From Burkholderiaceae bacterium (GTDB lineage Bacteria; Pseudomonadota; Gammaproteobacteria; Burkholderiales; Burkholderiaceae_C): DNA of 38,397 nt. Of this stretch, positions 23,595-32,346 are shown piece by piece. The position numbers and the translations under genes were made by a program. Numbering within the stretch: the first letter of the stretch is position 1; each line of letters begins with the position of its first letter. Location: positions 1 to 38,397 of the forward strand of contig JAURWR010000089.1 in the NCBI GenBank assembly GCA_030654805.1, written 5' to 3'. The notes below the pieces were generated by a model. That model had not been told where the DNA came from. It did no database searches and saw nothing but the letters and a program-made list of their open reading frames with translations.

Positions 23595-25360
23595 GCGGCA
23601 TCCAGCCGGCCGAACCCGGGCTCGCGGTGCAGCGCCAGGTGACGCGGCGTCCACGCGTGCGGCAGCTTGTGCACGAAGTGGTAGCGCGCGACGTGGTAGC
23701 TCGGATCGAATCCATAGAAATTTCGGTGCATGCGGGAAAGCTCGTCCTTGCGGTGATCGGCCAGCGGGCGCCGCGCTTCGTCGACTGCACGTGCTATCTG
23801 CTTGTCGGCCAGTCGCTGCGAAAGATTGTGCGACACGGCCAGCGCCAGCGCATCGGCAACGACCCCGTCGGCAAAGCCCGCCGCATCGCGCTCGACGCAT
23901 CGATCGATCAGGCCCATCTGTGCCGCCATAGCGGCCGACAGCGGCAGTCTGCGCTGCATCAGCGCGCGGGCGGCCGCATCGCCGAGCCGGCGCGGCAGCA
24001 GGTAGGTCCAGTATTCGGACCCGTACAGGTTGCCCATGTTCTTGTAGTGCGGGTTGAGCACCACGCCGCGGTGCGCCCACACCTCGTCGGCAGCCAGCGC
24101 CAGGAAAGCGCCGCCCGCGCCCGCGTTGCCGCGCAGCGCGGCGACGGTGATCCGGTCGGTCATCGTGATCAGCGCCAGCGCCACGTCGTTCATCGCCTGG
24201 ATGTTTCTCCACGATTCGTCGGCGGCGCTGTCGTCGGGCCGGTGCGCTGCGGCTTCGATGCAGTTCAGGTGGATGCCATTGCTGAAGAAGTCGCGGCCAC
24301 CCAGCAGCACCAGCACCTGGGTGTCGCGTTGCCTGACTTCGCGCAGCGCGGCCAACAGCCGCTCGCACTGCGCCGTCGACATCGCCCCGTTGTAGAAGTC
24401 GAAGGACAGGCACCCCACGCGCGCACCGGACGGGCCGAGTTCGCGGTAGCGCAGCTCGGCCCATTCGTCGTCGGCGCGTTCGAGCGGAGCATCGCACCGG
24501 GGCAGCACCGCCACCTGCTGCGCGAAGGCCATTGCCGCCGGCAGCTTGAACGCCGCGCCGTCGCCGCAGGCCTGCGCCGTGCGTGCCTGCCCGATCCAGA
24601 CCGCGCCATCGACCGTGCGGCGCAGCAGCGCGCCGTCCCGCTGCGCGATCACGTCGCCGGGTCGGGCTGCAGGCAGCGATCGAAGCACGCGCTCGGTGGC
24701 CGCATGACCGTCGAACCAATGGCAGGGCTGGCCGAACAGTTCATCGGCCACGCCCGGCTGGCCGTCCGCGCTGCGCAGCCTGGACAGCACCCGGTCGGTG
24801 GTGTCTCGCTGCCAGTCGATGCGGCGCGCCGATTGCGGCATCGCCGGCTGCCAGTGCGCGGCTCCGATCGCCGGTGACTCGACCCGGTGACCGGCTTCGG
24901 AAAACTGGGCCACCGCCTGGAGCGTGGCGGTGACCGCGGCGTCAGCGACTTCGGTGCGGTAGAGGCTGCCCTTGGCCGCAGCGCGCATCGGGAAACTCGC
25001 ATGCGCCCACACCGGGCCCGCATCGAAATCGGCGTTGGCACGCAGCACCGTGACGCCCCATTGCGCCGGCTGGGTGAGCACCGCCCAGTCGAGGGCGGAC
25101 GGACCGCGGTCGCCGGGCGGGCCGGGGTGCACCACCAGGCACACGGTGCTGCGCCACACCGTCTCCGGGATCCGCCGCTTCAGGAACGACGCGATCACGA
25201 GCTGCGGCGCATACAGCGCGACGGCTTCCTCGGTCACGCTGTCGGCGATGTCCAGCTCCACCGACACGAGGTGCCCGAGCGCGCCAAGCTCGACGAACAG
25301 TCGCTGCGTCAGGCTGTTGAAGCTGTGGCACAGCAGCAGGATGCGCAGCGGCTGGACCAT
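23591..25360 (-). CDS. hypX: HypX (HoxX), CO-ligand synthesis from formyl-tetrahydrofolate
   Basis: HypX makes the CO ligand of the NiFe site from formyl-tetrahydrofolate under oxic conditions. The 589-residue protein joins a formyl-THF transferase-like N-terminal half (LVVHPGPPGDRGPSALDWAV, GVTVLRANADFDAGPVWA) to an enoyl-CoA hydratase-like C-terminal half. The latter has LSFDFYNGAMSTAQCERLLA, VLLGGRDFFSNGIHLNCIEA and AALRGNAGAGGAFLALAADE; its end is RYHFVHKLPHAWTPRHLA. Found mainly in aerobic hydrogenase producers, it supports an O2-tolerant enzyme. It follows hypE by two bases and overlaps hoxA by four. Confidence 0.94.
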   Translation of the reverse strand: MVQPLRILLLCHSFNSLTQRLFVELGALGHLVSVELDIADSVTEEAVALYAPQLVIASFLKRRIPETVWRSTVCLVVHPGPPGDRGPSALDWAVLTQPAQWGVTVLRANADFDAGPVWAHASFPMRAAAKGSLYRTEVADAAVTATLQAVAQFSEAGHRVESPAIGAAHWQPAMPQSARRIDWQRDTTDRVLSRLRSADGQPGVADELFGQPCHWFDGHAATERVLRSLPAARPGDVIAQRDGALLRRTVDGAVWIGQARTAQACGDGAAFKLPAAMAFAQQVAVLPRCDAPLERADDEWAELRYRELGPSGARVGCLSFDFYNGAMSTAQCERLLAALREVRQRDTQVLVLLGGRDFFSNGIHLNCIEAAAHRPDDSAADESWRNIQAMNDVALALITMTDRITVAALRGNAGAGGAFLALAADEVWAHRGVVLNPHYKNMGNLYGSEYWTYLLPRRLGDAAARALMQRRLPLSAAMAAQMGLIDRCVERDAAGFADGVVADALALAVSHNLSQRLADKQIARAVDEARRPLADHRKDELSRMHRNFYGFDPSYHVARYHFVHKLPHAWTPRHLALHREPGFGRLDAA

Positions 25361-25362
25361 CG

Positions 25363-26415
25363 TCAGCAGATGCGAGGCAACTGTTCGCCGCTGAGCCAGT
25401 CGACCACGCGGCGCCCTCCGAAACGGGTTTCCATCTGCACGAAATGGTGTGCGTCTTCGGTGACGGTGCCGATCCGGACGGCGTTACCGCCCAGCGGATG
25501 CGCGCGCATGGCTGCGAGCACCGCCTCGGCCGCTTCGGGCGCACAGATCGCGATCAGCTTGCCCTCGTTGGCGATGTAGAGCGGGTCCAGCCCGAGCAGC
25601 TCGCACGCGGCATCGACCTGCGGCAGCACGGGAATGGCCGATTCCACCAGCAGCATGCCCACGCCCGACTGGCGGGCGATCTCGTTCAGGGTGGTGGCCA
25701 GACCGCCTCGCGTCGGATCACGCAACACGCGGACGCCATCGCTCGAAACCTGCAGCATCGCGGCGACCAGCGTGTGCAGCGCGGCGGTGTCGGAGGCGAT
25801 GGTGGTCTCGAACTCCAGCGATTCGCGCTGCGACATCACCGCCACGCCATGCTCGCCGATCGTGCCCGACAGCAGGACCACGTCGCCGGGCCGCGCGTTG
25901 GCGCCGCTGATGGCCACGCCGCGGGCGACCACGCCGATGCCGGTGGTGCTGATGAACACACCGTCGCCCTTGCCCTTCTCGACCACCTTGGTGTCGCCCG
26001 TGACGACCGGCACGCCGGCTTCACGGGACGCGGCAGCCATCGAGTCAACGATGCGCTTCAGGTCGGCGAGCGGAAAGCCTTCCTCGATGATGAAGCTCGC
26101 CGCCAGATGCAGCGGACGCGCACCGCACATCGCCACGTCGTTGATCGTTCCGTGCACGCTGAGGCAGCCGACGTCTCCGCCGGGGAAGAACAACGGCGAG
26201 ACGACGTGGCCGTCGGTCGCCATCACCAGCTTGTGGCCGTCGGGAATGTCGAAGGCGGCACCGTCGTTGCCCTGCCGCAGGTACTCGTTGTCGAAGGCCT
26301 GGAGAAACAGCTCCTCGATCAGTTGCGCCGCAGCGCGACCACCGGCGCCATGGCCCATGTCGATGCGACCGTTCTTCAGATCGAGCGGTCGGATGTAGTC
26401 CTTCTTGACGGTCAT
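25363..26415 (-). CDS. hypE: Hydrogenase maturation protein HypE
   Basis: HypE dehydrates the carbamoyl group that HypF attaches to its C-terminal Cys, giving the thiocyanate that supplies CN ligands. The 350-residue product ends PRIC, with the essential C-terminal Cys in place. N-terminal ATP-binding features include MGHGAGGRAAAQLIEE and GTINDVAMCGARPL; VVTGDTKVVEKGKGDGVFIS and LRDPTRGGLATTLNE follow. The ATG at 26415 overlaps the hypD stop by four bases. Confidence 0.97.
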   Translation of the reverse strand: MTVKKDYIRPLDLKNGRIDMGHGAGGRAAAQLIEELFLQAFDNEYLRQGNDGAAFDIPDGHKLVMATDGHVVSPLFFPGGDVGCLSVHGTINDVAMCGARPLHLAASFIIEEGFPLADLKRIVDSMAAASREAGVPVVTGDTKVVEKGKGDGVFISTTGIGVVARGVAISGANARPGDVVLLSGTIGEHGVAVMSQRESLEFETTIASDTAALHTLVAAMLQVSSDGVRVLRDPTRGGLATTLNEIARQSGVGMLLVESAIPVLPQVDAACELLGLDPLYIANEGKLIAICAPEAAEAVLAAMRAHPLGGNAVRIGTVTEDAHHFVQMETRFGGRRVVDWLSGEQLPRIC

Positions 26416-27560
26416 GCCGCCACCTCCACCCGAACCGGAATGTCGCGGAAGCGCCCATAGGAATAGTGAGCCGCGCAGGCGCCCTCCGACGACACCATGC
26501 ACGACCCCATCGGGTTCTCCGGCGTGCACACGGTGCCGAAGATCTTGCAGTCGGTCGGCTTCTTCACGCCGCGCAGGATCGCGCCGCACTCGCACGCCTT
26601 GTTGTCGGCCACCGGCTGGTAGCCCAAGCCGAAACGCCGCTCGGCATCGAAGCTCGCAAATCCGGGGCGGATCTTCAACGCGCTGTAGGGCACCTCACCC
26701 AGACCCCGCCACTCGAAACTGGTGCGCAGCTCGAACACCTCCGACACCAGCGCCTGCGCCGTCAGGTTGCCTTGCGACGTGACCGCACGGGTGAATTCGT
26801 TCTCGACTTCCGCGCGGCCCTCGTTGACCTGCCGCACCAGCATCAGCACCGCCTGCATCACGTCGAGCGGCTCGAAGCCGGCGATCACGACCGGCTTGCG
26901 GTATTCCTCGGCGAAGTGCTCGTAGGGCGCCGAGCCGATCACGATGCTCACGTGCGCCGGACCGATGAAGCCGTCGATCGGCACGGTGCCGTACTGCCGC
27001 ACCTCGGGGCTCTCCAGAATGTGCGTGATCGCCGAGGGCGTGAGCACATGGCAGCACAGCACGCTGAAATTCGCCAGGCCCTCGCGGTGCGCGGTGCGGA
27101 TCGCCAGTGCCGTGGGCGGCGTGGTGGTCTCGAAGCCGATTGCGAAGAACACGACCTCCCGGTCCGGGTTCTGGCGCGCGATCTGCAACGCGTCTGACGC
27201 CGAATACACCATGCGGATGTCGCCGCCGCGCGCCTTCGCACGCACCAGCGACAGGCTGCCGGATGCCGGCACGCGCATCGTGTCGCCGTAGGTGCAGACG
27301 ATGGCACCGTTGTCGAGCGCCAGCTGGATCGCCAGGTCGATGCGGCCGATCGGCAGCACGCACACCGGGCAGCCGGGGCCGTGGATCATGCGCACGTTGG
27401 CCGGCAGCAGCTCGGTGATGCCGTAGCGCGAGATCGCATGCGTGTGGCCGCCGCAGAACTCCATGAAGCTGTACTGGCGCTGCGGCAGGACCTCGTCGCG
27501 CAGGCGTGCGGCGATCTTCTGAGCCACCGCGCCGTCGCGGAATTCGTCGATGTACTTCAT
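26412..27560 (-). CDS. hypD: Hydrogenase maturation protein HypD
   Basis: HypD, with HypC, is the Fe-S scaffold on which Fe(CN)2CO is built. The 382-residue protein shows FMEFCGGHTHAISRYG, IHGPGCPVCVLP, and the C-terminal cluster cysteines in KACECGAILRGV, DCKIFGTVCTPENP and MGSCMVSSEGACAAHY. The ATG at 27560 overlaps the hypC stop by four bases; the longer frame upstream is a shadow of hypC. Confidence 0.97.
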   Translation of the reverse strand: MKYIDEFRDGAVAQKIAARLRDEVLPQRQYSFMEFCGGHTHAISRYGITELLPANVRMIHGPGCPVCVLPIGRIDLAIQLALDNGAIVCTYGDTMRVPASGSLSLVRAKARGGDIRMVYSASDALQIARQNPDREVVFFAIGFETTTPPTALAIRTAHREGLANFSVLCCHVLTPSAITHILESPEVRQYGTVPIDGFIGPAHVSIVIGSAPYEHFAEEYRKPVVIAGFEPLDVMQAVLMLVRQVNEGRAEVENEFTRAVTSQGNLTAQALVSEVFELRTSFEWRGLGEVPYSALKIRPGFASFDAERRFGLGYQPVADNKACECGAILRGVKKPTDCKIFGTVCTPENPMGSCMVSSEGACAAHYSYGRFRDIPVRVEVAA

Positions 27561-27799
27561 GGGGTGCTCAACAAAGTGGGTGGTTCGCCGGCCAGCTCGC
27601 CGAACATCGCGAGCGTGCGTTGCGCTTCCTCGGGGTCGATCTGCCCGATGGCGTGCCCGACGTGGACGATGACGTGATCGCCGACCCCCGCATCGGGCAC
27701 CAGCGCGATCGACACCTGCTTGCGGATGCCGCCGAGATCGACGATGGCCTGATCGGCCCCGCACAGTTCGATCACGCGAGCGGGAATGGCTAGGCACAT
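27557..27799 (-). CDS. hypC: Hydrogenase maturation chaperone HypC
   Basis: An 80-residue chaperone that carries the Fe(CN)2CO unit to the hydrogenase large subunit and partners HypD. The essential N-terminal Cys is present in [28 protein letters not shown] and VGDHVIVHVGHAIGQID are typical. It overlaps the hypF end by ten bases and hypD by four. A second HypC-like protein, HoxL, is encoded at 33.9 kb. Confidence 0.95.
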   Translation of the reverse strand: MCLAIPARVIELCGADQAIVDLGGIRKQVSIALVPDAGVGDHVIVHVGHAIGQIDPEEAQRTLAMFGELAGEPPTLLSTP

Positions 27800-28956
27800 G
27801 ACAGGCTTTCGTTAAGAACGTTGGCGGGCACCGTGATTACGGCACTGCCGGCTGACCGCAGACGGTGCGCCGCGACCCAGGCCTGCCCGAGTGCGAGGCC
27901 GGCATCGCCGCACGAGTACCGCAGCGGGCGCAGCACGCGCAGGCCGCGGGCTTGCAGATGGCGCGTCACGCGCTCGGTCAACACCGCGTTGAAGAAGCAC
28001 CCGCCGCCCAGGCAGACGGTGCGCGCACCACACCGCTCGGCAGCCGCTGCCGCCCACGGTGCGAGCGCCGCAGCGAGTGCGGCGTGGAACCACGCGGCGG
28101 CTTCGTCGACAGCGGTGACCGGTGTGTCGAACAGGCGCGCGAGCAACGGGCGCAGGTCGAGCACACCGGCTTCATCGACCTGTGCGACAGCGACGCCGGC
28201 GGGTTCGCGGCCCGCCGCCAGCCAGCGCGCGGCGCAGCGTTCGAGCACGATCGCGGCGTCGGCTTCTGCCGCTTGCCTGACGCTCAAGCCGAGCGCCCCC
28301 GCAGCAGCATCGAACCAGCGGCCGGTGCTGCTGGTGGGCGGGCACTGGAGACGCTTCTGGAGCATCTGCCGCACCCCTTTCGCGGCGACCGGTCCGACCG
28401 CCGCACCGAAGCGGCCCTCGATCTCGTCGCCGCGTCCGAGCGCGTGCAAGGCCGATGCCGCCATGCGCCATGGCTCGCGCGCGGCCACATCGCCGCCGGG
28501 CAGTCCCAGCAGGCCCAGGTGGCCGAGGCGCTCGAATCCGCCCTCGTCGACGCTCAGCAGCTCGCCACCCCAGGCCAGGCCATCGGTGCCGAGGCCGACC
28601 CCATCCAGCGCCAGGCCGACCACCGGCTCGCGAAGATCGTGCTCGGCCATCACGGCAGCGATGTGCGCGTGGTGGTGTTGCACGCCGATGGCGGGCACGC
28701 CGAGTTCGGCGGCGAGCCGCAGCGCGAGCCGCGTGCTGAAGAAATCGGGATGCAGATCGTGGGCAATCGCGGCGACCGGCCTGCGCGTGTCGTGCAACCA
28801 GGCCGACACCGAGTTCTCGAGCGCGACGCAAGCGGCCGGATCACTCAGGTCGCCATGCACGCCCGACATCTGTGCCGCGCCGCCCGTGAGTCGGCACGCG
28901 GCGTTCTTCAGCCACGCACCGAGCGCGATCACATCGGGCAGGTCAGCGTTCGCCAT
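27790..28956 (-). CDS. hypF: Short HypF: carbamoyltransferase domain only
   Basis: HypF normally (about 750 residues) makes carbamoyl-adenylate with an acylphosphatase, a zinc-finger and a YrdC-like domain, then moves carbamoyl to HypE with a Kae1-like domain. This 388-residue product holds only the last part. It starts at [20 protein letters not shown] and contains the motif [35 protein letters not shown] and [14 protein letters not shown] shortened HypF is also reported, from memory, in the membrane-bound hydrogenase locus of Ralstonia. The ATG at 28956 overlaps hypB by 14 bases; an alternative start at 28992 exists. No missing domains lie nearby, so a full-length copy is expected elsewhere. 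Confidence 0.92.
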   Translation of the reverse strand: MANADLPDVIALGAWLKNAACRLTGGAAQMSGVHGDLSDPAACVALENSVSAWLHDTRRPVAAIAHDLHPDFFSTRLALRLAAELGVPAIGVQHHHAHIAAVMAEHDLREPVVGLALDGVGLGTDGLAWGGELLSVDEGGFERLGHLGLLGLPGGDVAAREPWRMAASALHALGRGDEIEGRFGAAVGPVAAKGVRQMLQKRLQCPPTSSTGRWFDAAAGALGLSVRQAAEADAAIVLERCAARWLAAGREPAGVAVAQVDEAGVLDLRPLLARLFDTPVTAVDEAAAWFHAALAAALAPWAAAAAERCGARTVCLGGGCFFNAVLTERVTRHLQARGLRVLRPLRYSCGDAGLALGQAWVAAHRLRSAGSAVITVPANVLNESLSCA

Positions 28957-29968
28957 GCTGCGCAGGGACGAATCCGACGGCAGCCGCAGCACGGCGTGCT
29001 TCGGCGAGCGCGGCTTCGAGATCGGCGATCCGCTGCTGGATGGCCGGATCGGCGGCCGGGGACTGCGCGGGCGGCGACATGCGCTGTTCCAGCCAGTGCA
29101 GCCAGGCCTCCATGCCCTCGCCCGTCGTCGCCGACAACTGGATCACCTCGATCGCGGGGTTCACGCGCCGCGCGGCCTCGATGCAGCGAGCCACATCGAA
29201 CGTCACGTGCGGCAACAGGTCGATCTTGTTGAGCAGCATCAGCGTGGACGCGGCGAACATGTCGGGGTACTTGAGGGGCTTGTCCTCGCCCTCGGTGACC
29301 GACAGGATCGCGACCTTGGCGTCTTCCCCCAGGTCCCACACCGCCGGGCAGACGAGGTTGCCGACGTTCTCGATGAACAGCAGGCTGCGCGCGTCGTGAC
29401 GGTGGTGGTCGTGGGGATGGTCGTGCAGGCGGGAGAACGCCTCCGCCACCATCGGCGCGTCGAGGTGGCAGCCCTTGCCGGTGTTGATCTGGATGGCGGG
29501 TGCACCGGTCGCGCGGATCCGGTCGGCGTCGAAGCTGGTCTGCTGATCGCCTTCGATGACCGACACCGACAGGGCCGGCGCGCGCCGCTTCAGCGCCTCG
29601 ATGGTCGCGCACAGCAGCGTGGTCTTGCCCGATCCCGGGCTGGAGACGAGGTTCAGCGCCGTGACCCCGTGGACCTCGAAGTGGTGGCGGTTGTGGCGGG
29701 CGATGCGATTGTTCTCGCCGAGGATGTCGGTCTCCAGCCGGATCGCGCGCGCCTGACTCATGCCGGGCACCGAGACGCGCGCCGCACCGGCACCGAAGTG
29801 CAGGTCGCCATGCCGAGGATCGACGTGCACATGGGCATGCGCCGGCTCGTGCTCGTGCTCGTGCTCGTGCTCGTTCTCGTGAGAATGACCCGGTGCATGG
29901 CTGTGCGCCAGCGACTCGACCACGGCGCCGGTCTGGCCGGCCTCTGAACAACCACAAACGACACACAT
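28943..29968 (-). CDS. hypB: Nickel-inserting GTPase HypB with His-rich nickel store
   Basis: HypB is the GTPase that, with HypA, inserts nickel into the large subunit. The 341-residue product has an N-terminal CVVCGC nickel site, then a His/Glu-rich stretch ([20 protein letters not shown]) for nickel storage, and a second His cluster ([11 protein letters not shown]). The P-loop is [11 protein letters not shown], with later motifs [29 protein letters not shown] and [11 protein letters not shown] coiled C-terminal extension ([20 protein letters not shown]) is unusual for the family. It lies 13 bases after hypA. Confidence 0.96.
   Translation of the reverse strand: MCVVCGCSEAGQTGAVVESLAHSHAPGHSHENEHEHEHEHEPAHAHVHVDPRHGDLHFGAGAARVSVPGMSQARAIRLETDILGENNRIARHNRHHFEVHGVTALNLVSSPGSGKTTLLCATIEALKRRAPALSVSVIEGDQQTSFDADRIRATGAPAIQINTGKGCHLDAPMVAEAFSRLHDHPHDHHRHDARSLLFIENVGNLVCPAVWDLGEDAKVAILSVTEGEDKPLKYPDMFAASTLMLLNKIDLLPHVTFDVARCIEAARRVNPAIEVIQLSATTGEGMEAWLHWLEQRMSPPAQSPAADPAIQQRIADLEAALAEARRAAAAVGFVPAQHGER
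29845..29880. repeat. Hexanucleotide tandem repeat inside hypB
   Basis: Five perfect copies of GCTCGT and one variant (TCTCGT) follow each other in frame, coding the alternating Glu-His run of the nickel-storage region. Slippage here would change the number of His residues without shifting the frame. Confidence 0.8.
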
Positions 29969-29981
29969 CAGGGGGTCTCCT

Positions 29982-30329
29982 TCACTCGTCTTCCACCAGC
30001 ATGTCCACCACCCGCAGCTCGGTGCCGCCGGTGGGCTGCAACTGGTAACCGCCGCACTGGGGGCAGGGGTTGCCGCGCTGTTCGATCACCACCGCCGCGC
30101 TGCAGGGCATGCACCAGGCCTGTCCGGCAGGCTCGTCGATCGTGAACTGCGCGCCCTGCAGGCAGGTGCCGGGCGCGAGCGCTTCGAGCGCGAAGCGCAA
30201 TGCGCGAGGCTCCACACCGGCCAGCTGCCCGGCTTCGAGGCGCAGCAGCGTCACGCGGGCGAAGCCCTCGCGCCGCGCGCTGTCTTCGACCAGCTTCAGG
30301 ATGCCGCCCGCGAGGCTCGCCTCATGCAT
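29982..30329 (-). CDS. hypA: Hydrogenase nickel incorporation protein HypA
   Basis: A 115-residue metallochaperone. The nickel-binding N-terminus [11 protein letters not shown] is present, as is the zinc site with CMPCSAAVV (about 72-80) and CPQCGGYQL (about 88-96). It works with HypB in nickel delivery. The true start is the ATG of MHEASL at 30329, overlapping the end of hoxV by eight bases; the upstream part of the frame is not HypA-like. Confidence 0.95.
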   Translation of the reverse strand: MHEASLAGGILKLVEDSARREGFARVTLLRLEAGQLAGVEPRALRFALEALAPGTCLQGAQFTIDEPAGQAWCMPCSAAVVIEQRGNPCPQCGGYQLQPTGGTELRVVDMLVEDE

Positions 30330-31467
30330 GGGCGGCCTCGCGCGACGTCTGATGATCCAGTTGGTAGGGCACACACGGATCGTACGAGGCCATCACGGCC
30401 GCGAGCCGGTGTCGACCCTCGGCAGAAGGCGGTGTGGGCAGACGCTCCAGCACCCGGGCCACCGCGCCGTCGGCGTGGAAATTCCATTCGGTCGGCGCGA
30501 TCACATGGCACGCGGCGATGCACGCAGATTCGCCGGCCCCGTCGAGCTGCACATGGTGCATCAGCAGGCCGCGCGCCATCTCGACCCAGGCGATCGCCTC
30601 GCCCGCCGCCAGCGGCAGCGCCCCCATGCCCAGCCAGGCCGTGCCGCAGCGGGTGGGCGACGATTCGTCTTCGGCTGGCAACGCGAGCCGCACGACCTCG
30701 GCAAGGCGCGCCCCGAGGCGCAGCCACGGTGTGTTCAAGCGCGGCCGTGCGGCCTCGTTGAGGCGCGTCCACACGCCGGTCTCGGCGCAGTCTCCTTGCC
30801 ACGAGGGCTGGCGCGCGAATGCGGCACCGTTGGCCTGCAACCGGGCCGCCCAGGTTCGCAGCGTTCCGGCATCGGCGTGGACACGCAGCGGCGCAACGTC
30901 GGGCAAGTCCCCGCTGGCAGCGGCCCGGCAGTGACGCATCAACGCTGGCAGCGGGCCGGTGGCCTGTCGGCACCAGGTCGTCAGCCACGCGTGCGGGTCC
31001 TGCTCCCAGGCATCCAGCCACGCGCGCAGTGGCATGCCGATGGCCTGCACCTCCAGCCACGTCGTGGCGTCGGCCGGCGTCGATGCGAACGCCGGGCCCT
31101 GCGCGAGAACGCGGGCGGCTTCGTCGATCACGGTGTCGGGCACCGGCGTCGCAGCAAGCTGGCGCGGCCAGTCGATCCAGATGCGGCGCAGGTGCTCGCG
31201 CAAGGTCTGCAGCGCGAGCCGCTCGCGGGCCACGGCGCTCGGAGGCTCTGCGCGACCCCGCGCGGCGTCGACAGCCATCGAGGCGCAGGCGATGTGGGCA
31301 TGGCCACACAGGCTGAACAGGCTGCCCAGCGTGGCCGGCAGGCGGCTGACAGGAAGGCCGCGCGTGACGCGGCCGACCCAGTCGGGACGGGTGCTGCGCA
31401 GGTTGTGCGGGCGCGCTGCGCCGGGCCGCAGCCAGAGCGCGCCACCCAGGGGTTCGGTCCCGGTCAT
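30322..31467 (-). CDS. hoxV: Hydrogenase assembly scaffold HoxV (HupK)
   Basis: HoxV/HupK resembles a decayed large subunit and is thought to carry the Fe(CN)2CO unit before transfer to HoxG. In this 381-residue protein the pseudo-active-site regions are visible: FSLCGHAHIACASM (like the N-terminal RICGVC motif) and, near the end, VMASYDPCVPYQLDHQ (like DPCxxC, second Cys lost). CHVIAPTEWNFHADGAVAR also mirrors large subunits. It overlaps hoxT and hypA, in the order of the Ralstonia locus. Confidence 0.9.
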   Translation of the reverse strand: MTGTEPLGGALWLRPGAARPHNLRSTRPDWVGRVTRGLPVSRLPATLGSLFSLCGHAHIACASMAVDAARGRAEPPSAVARERLALQTLREHLRRIWIDWPRQLAATPVPDTVIDEAARVLAQGPAFASTPADATTWLEVQAIGMPLRAWLDAWEQDPHAWLTTWCRQATGPLPALMRHCRAAASGDLPDVAPLRVHADAGTLRTWAARLQANGAAFARQPSWQGDCAETGVWTRLNEAARPRLNTPWLRLGARLAEVVRLALPAEDESSPTRCGTAWLGMGALPLAAGEAIAWVEMARGLLMHHVQLDGAGESACIAACHVIAPTEWNFHADGAVARVLERLPTPPSAEGRHRLAAVMASYDPCVPYQLDHQTSREAAHA

Positions 31468-32000
31468 GGCCGAACGACGCCAGCCGCACTGCGGCCGAAC
31501 AAGAAGGATCGCCGCGCCGGCGACGCGTCGGCAGCCACCGTCGCCTCGGGTTCAACCACCGGTGGCGCTGGTTGCGCGCGCAGCAGTGCCAGAACCGCCA
31601 GCGCCGTGTTCCGCGCCGCGGCCTGATCGGAGAACTCGAACACCGGCGAGAACAGCGAGCAGGCCGCGAACGAACCGAACGCCGGCTCATGGGCGCCGAT
31701 GAATTCGAGGGCCCGTCCGTTCATCTGGTGCATCTGCGTATGCCCGACGGCCGAATCGTCATGGCGCTGCAGCGGCAGGCGCACGAGATTCATGAACCAC
31801 GGCGTGATGAGAATGCCCAGCCCTGCGACTGCATCGCCTGCATCTGCTGCCACGAGTTCGAATCCGACGGCCTCCACCCGCAGCGCACGGTTGAGCACCG
31901 GCACGCCCGCCATGCGCGTGCGCTCGATGGCCGCGAACAAGGCCACCAGATCGGCGACACGTCCGTTCAGCCGATCCGCCAGGTCAGCGCGCGCAGTCAT
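31464..32000 (-). CDS. hoxT: [NiFe]-hydrogenase assembly chaperone HoxT (HybE/HupJ family)
   Basis: A 178-residue HybE-family chaperone, proposed to act in protection or folding of the hydrogenase during assembly. Typical segments are MAGVPVLNRALRVEAVGFEL, GILITPWFMNLVRLPL and FGSFAACSLFSPVFEFSDQA, followed by an Ala/Pro-rich C-terminal tail ending FLFGRSAAGVVRP. Its stop overlaps the start of hoxV (ATGA). It begins six bases after the hoxR stop. Confidence 0.93.
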   Translation of the reverse strand: MTARADLADRLNGRVADLVALFAAIERTRMAGVPVLNRALRVEAVGFELVAADAGDAVAGLGILITPWFMNLVRLPLQRHDDSAVGHTQMHQMNGRALEFIGAHEPAFGSFAACSLFSPVFEFSDQAAARNTALAVLALLRAQPAPPVVEPEATVAADASPARRSFLFGRSAAGVVRP

Positions 32001-32006
32001 GCCGGT

Positions 32007-32231
32007 TCAATCCGTCAGCACCATGAACTGCTCGGCATCCCCGTCGCACTGCGGGCAGCGCCAGTGCGGCGGCACGTCGCTGAACGCCGTGCCGGGGTCG
32101 ACCTGCCAGACCGGGTCGCCCAGCGCCGGGTCGTAGACCCACCAGCAGATCTTGCATTCGAGACGCGCACCCGCCGGCAGCTTGGCCCGGCTGCCCAGGT
32201 AGCTGCCTTCAAAACGGACGGCGCCGTTCAT
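32007..32231 (-). CDS. hoxR: Rubredoxin HoxR (HupI)
   Basis: A 74-residue rubredoxin with iron-binding pairs CKICWWVYDPALGDP (about 27-41) and WRCPQCDGDAEQF (about 58-70). Such rubredoxins of uptake-hydrogenase operons are needed for making the enzyme in air. The ATG at 32231 begins the conserved sequence MNGAVRFEGSYLG. It is preceded by a 115-base gap filled with repeat DNA, the largest gap in this part of the operon apart from none comparable nearby. Confidence 0.94.
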   Translation of the reverse strand: MNGAVRFEGSYLGSRAKLPAGARLECKICWWVYDPALGDPVWQVDPGTAFSDVPPHWRCPQCDGDAEQFMVLTD

Positions 32232-32250
32232 GAGGCGGGCCGCCGCGCCG

Positions 32251-32344
32251 GGCCGCCCCAAGCCAGGCCCGACCGAGGCCCACGCAGTGGCCCCTTCGCG
32301 GCCCAGGGAGGGTCGTTCGCTGCACTCGGCGAACGGGGCGGGGT
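32251..32344. repeat. GC-rich repeat element between hoxQ and hoxR
   Basis: A 94-base element bounded by imperfect inverted ends (GGCCGCCCC and GGGGCGGGG) with an internal CGTTCGC/GCGAACG stem-loop (32314-32335). It fills the whole gap between two genes that are normally adjacent. It resembles small mobile hairpin repeats seen between genes of Burkholderiales; family membership is from memory. It could reduce or process the operon mRNA at this point. Confidence 0.5.
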
Positions 32345-32346
32345 CA

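Noticed and set aside
27821-29947. A 708-codon plus-strand frame opposite hypF and hypB
   Set aside because: Entirely a shadow of the two maturation genes; its Val/Leu repeats mirror the His-Glu repeat of HypB.
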